Assembly (NCBI GenBank): GCA_021791455.1
Contig: JAJYWM010000140.1
Span: 1-7,824 of the forward strand
Length of the DNA: 7,824 bases
Source: a bacterium
GTDB taxonomy: Bacteria; Chloroflexota; Dormibacteria; UBA8260; Bog-877
Direction of reading: 5' to 3'
Positions 6,184 to 7,824 of this stretch are shown here, piece after piece. The notes beneath the pieces are model-generated. The model was not told the DNA's origin. It ran no database searches and saw only the letters and a list, made by a program, of their open reading frames with translations. Position 1 is the stretch's first letter; each line of letters opens with the position of its first letter. The translations under genes were made by a program, and so were the position numbers.

Positions 6184-6247
6184 TTCTCCCAGCTATGAAG
6201 GCACTTTTTCTATCTCGGCCTCACGCCCCCCGCACCCCCCACTCCTC

Positions 6248-6272
6248 CCTACTCATTGATTGAGGTCTGATG
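6248..6272 (-). repeat. Right terminal inverted repeat of the IS1380 element
   Basis: The minus-strand reading begins CATCAGACCTCAATCAATGA, matching the left end at 24 of 25 positions. It lies about 65 bases upstream of the transposase start. The intervening 6184-6247 contains an A-rich patch (GATAGAAAAAG on the minus strand) that may contribute to the transposase promoter. Confidence 0.88.
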
Positions 6273-6397
6273 AGCCACCTGGCATCACGACGGCTGGGTC
6301 GTCAACACAGTAGGTCGCCCGCAAGCTCGGACGATGACTGCACCTTGCTGGCGCAGTCGGGCACGTTCCACGGGGCGCCCGGGCAGGCGCCAAGCGC

Positions 6398-7004
6398 TCA
6401 CCCCAGTGGTTTCTCGAAGAAGTGGGTGGCGTAGGGGTTGGCCTCGTATCGGTCGATCAAGCGATACCTGGCTCGCTCGTACAGGCCGATCGCCTCGGTG
6501 AGGGTTTCGTTGGCGTCAAGACGCACGACGGAGTTCCCGAGGTGGCGGGCGTAGCCGTCGAGGTGGCGCAGCAGCCGGCCGTCGAGGCCGGCGCCCCGCC
6601 AGCTTTCCCGCGCCCACATCCGCTTGATCTCCCCCACCCTGGCTCCGATGGTCTGCACTCCCCCGCAGGCAACCGCCTGTTCGTCACTGACCGCCAGGAC
6701 GAGCACTCCGCCTAGTGGCCGCAGAGCCACGGCGTCCCGGCGGTCGAGCCCGGCGTGGTCGAAGTCGAAGCGGTGGCGCAGCACGGCGAAGTACAGACCG
6801 GTCGCTTCCCGTGCCGCCAAGGAGGCGGGGTCGACCTGCTCGAAAGTGACGGTGGGCGCCCGGACCAGCAGGTCCCCTTCGGCGAGGCACGCCGCCAGGC
6901 GGCTTCGCTGGCGCTCGGTCGACGGCTCTAGGAGGCTGGTGCCAAACGGCCGCTCCCACAGAGGAGGAACGGGAGGGATACCCGACCATGGGGTCGATCT
7001 TCAT
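6398..7004 (-). pseudogene. GNAT-family N-acetyltransferase gene, apparently frameshifted near its 5' end
   Basis: The conserved part is a GNAT acetyltransferase, which moves acetyl from acetyl-CoA to an amine; the substrate is unknown. Key stretches are VACGGVQTIG, GEIKRMWARESWRGAG (acetyl-CoA motif A, RGAGLDGRLL), VVRLDANETLTEAIGLYE and the closing NPYATHFFEKPL. This frame stays open from 7000 to the stop at 6398 but has no ATG or GTG. Its only TTG (6820) would remove the first strand (TVTFEQVDPAS) and about 45 residues of gene-like sequence before it (PPLWERPFGTSLLEP). An ATG at 7004 with AAGGAT 6 bases upstream opens a neighbouring frame (MKIDPMVGYPS), so a one-base change between about 7000 and 6955 would explain the layout. 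Alternatives are a shorter TTG-started protein or loss of the real 5' end through the upstream IS1182 remnant. Confidence 0.65.
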
Positions 7005-7717
7005 CGAGCGATCCTTGGGAGAAGGGTAGGATTCGCCGGAGGGGCCCACCGCGCCTCCGACTCCTCCAGGAGTCTCCCAGCAGGCCCCTGCAGGGGAGTG
7101 CTAGCGGGAGAATTGTCCATCTCATAGCCGGTTGCCGCGCTCCAGGTCCCGTTCTGGTGGGTCAGGCCCAGCACGCTGAGCCGGGCCAGGTTGACCGCTG
7201 CGGCGAGCAGGGCCAGGTCGGCGCCGACCTTGGGCGTCCCGCGGACCCGGGCTCGCCGCCCGCCGTGGCGGCGGCGCATCAGGTGACCGATGTTGCGCTC
7301 CACTTTGGGCCAGTTGGCGCGATAGCGTGCCTTCCAGTCCGGGTCGGCCTGGCGGGCGCGGACCCGGGCGACCTGCTCTTCGTAGGGGCCCACCCAGATG
7401 GTGCGGCCGGTCTTGGCAGTGGTGCAGCGCGCGACCAGCGGGCAGGTGGCGGAGGCCGCCCCTAAAGAGGCCAGCCATCCATTGCCGGCTGCGCGCAAAG
7501 GCGCGGCCTGTCCGGCCGGGCAGACCACGGTGCCGGCGGAGAGGTCGATGGTGAAGTCGCCTTTGGCGAATGGACCGCCCCCGATTCCGGGCACAGCGAC
7601 TCCCAGGCGAGAGGACCCCAGATCTGGCGGTGCGCGGCCCGCGGTCCTGGCCGGGGCGCCCTGGGGACCTCGCCTCGGGCGACGTTTCGCCATCTCCGGT
7701 GGGGTGCGCCGATGCAC
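7001..7717 (-). pseudogene. IS1182-family transposase, C-terminal remnant
   Basis: The frame encodes 238 residues, of which about 40-195 (7600-7131) match the C-terminal half of IS1182-type transposases. Landmarks are GPFAKGDFTIDLSAGTVVCP with C66, the CPLVARC cysteine pair (C92, C98), and the conserved end KVERNIGHLMRRRHGGRRAR with the likely catalytic E140. ALLAAAVNLARLSVLGLTHQNGTW follows. Complete proteins are around 450-550 residues. The first two catalytic aspartates and the N-terminal domain are missing, and none of the three minus-strand frames up to 7824 supplies them. The ATG at 7717 is therefore not a real start. The last 43 residues (to 7004) look unlike the family and may be IS-end or flanking DNA read through. 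Its TGA (7003-7001) overlaps the ATG at 7004 of the acetyltransferase region, probably by accident of junction. Not functional alone. Confidence 0.8.
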
Positions 7718-7824
7718 AGATGGCCGAGGCGACAGGACGGGACATGGGCCTCCGGACCGGTTGGCCGGCGGCGGCGGCGCTCATCCGCGCCCGGCGTTCC
7801 GCCATCGTCTGAGCACAGGGTCAG

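Larger units (their letters stand above)
4477..6272 (-). mobile_element. IS1380-family insertion sequence
   Basis: An element of about 1.8 kb bounded by 25-bp inverted repeats that match at 24 of 25 positions, with one intact transposase gene filling most of it. IS1380-type ends usually begin with CC. The CC at 4484 and its partner at 6265 would give a 1782-bp element, but the inverted match continues 7 bases further out on both sides. No direct target duplication is visible: the four flanking bases are GTCG on the left and AGCC on the right. The left flank is the arsM fragment and the right flank does not continue arsM. This suggests that one side was deleted or rearranged after insertion. 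Confidence 0.85.

Noticed and set aside
4480..6269. CAGA/TCTG bases flanking the CC ends as an IS1380 target duplication
   Set aside because: They are inverted rather than direct copies, so they extend the inverted repeat and cannot be a target duplication.
6273..6397. Continuation of arsM to the right of the IS1380 element
   Set aside because: None of the three plus-strand frames resembles the ArsM C-terminus, so this is not a simple split gene.
7122..7805. 227-codon minus-strand frame overlapping the IS1182 remnant
   Set aside because: It is shifted relative to the frame with conserved IS1182 motifs; its Arg/Pro/Gly-rich translation is typical of a shadow.
1..7824. CRISPR arrays, tRNA/rRNA genes, riboswitches, toxin-antitoxin or defence operons
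   Set aside because: No regularly spaced repeats, cloverleaf-like segments, conserved RNA motifs or matching protein pairs were found by eye on either strand.

Overview
The DNA is very GC-rich, prefers G/C at third codon positions and uses GTG/TTG starts. It carries an ECF sigma factor with an RskA-like membrane anti-sigma factor, plus IS21, IS1380 and IS1182-type transposase genes of the kind common in high-GC soil Actinomycetota. An actinobacterium, possibly from an uncultured lineage, is the best guess. No gene here fixes the genus.

Layout, left to right. (1) 1-1046 is the right end of an IS21-family element: the 3' part of istB, a translationally coupled zinc-ribbon accessory gene, and two tandem copies of a 19-bp end repeat. 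(2) 1047-1702 has no convincing gene but holds a perfect 12-bp-stem hairpin. (3) 1703-3019 (minus strand) is a regulatory operon: a 12-codon leader ORF, an ECF sigma factor and its zf-HC2/RskA-type anti-sigma factor, joined by a 1-nt gap and a GTGA overlap. (4) 3414-4025 (minus) encodes a small secreted protein of unrecognised function with a clear signal peptide. (5) About 4111-4483 (plus) is a decayed fragment of an arsenite methyltransferase gene (arsM). It lacks its 5' part, has a 1-nt frameshift, and is cut at its 3' side by the next element. (6) 4477-6272 is a complete-looking IS1380-family element with near-perfect 25-bp inverted repeats and a 492-aa transposase on the minus strand. (7) 6398-7004 (minus) is a GNAT acetyltransferase gene whose conserved reading frame lacks a proper start and appears frameshifted near its 5' end. 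(8) 7001-7717 (minus) is the C-terminal part of an IS1182-family transposase.

The window is therefore a transposon-rich accessory region. Remnants of three unrelated insertion-sequence families surround one intact-looking regulatory module (leader ORF, sigma, anti-sigma, possibly the secreted protein) and two damaged metabolic or resistance genes. The sigma/anti-sigma pair should work as an envelope-signal switch: the anti-sigma binds the sigma at the membrane until an external signal releases it. Whether the adjacent secreted protein belongs to that regulon is inference. No CRISPR array, tRNA, rRNA or recognisable defence system was seen, and I do not find a clear new system.
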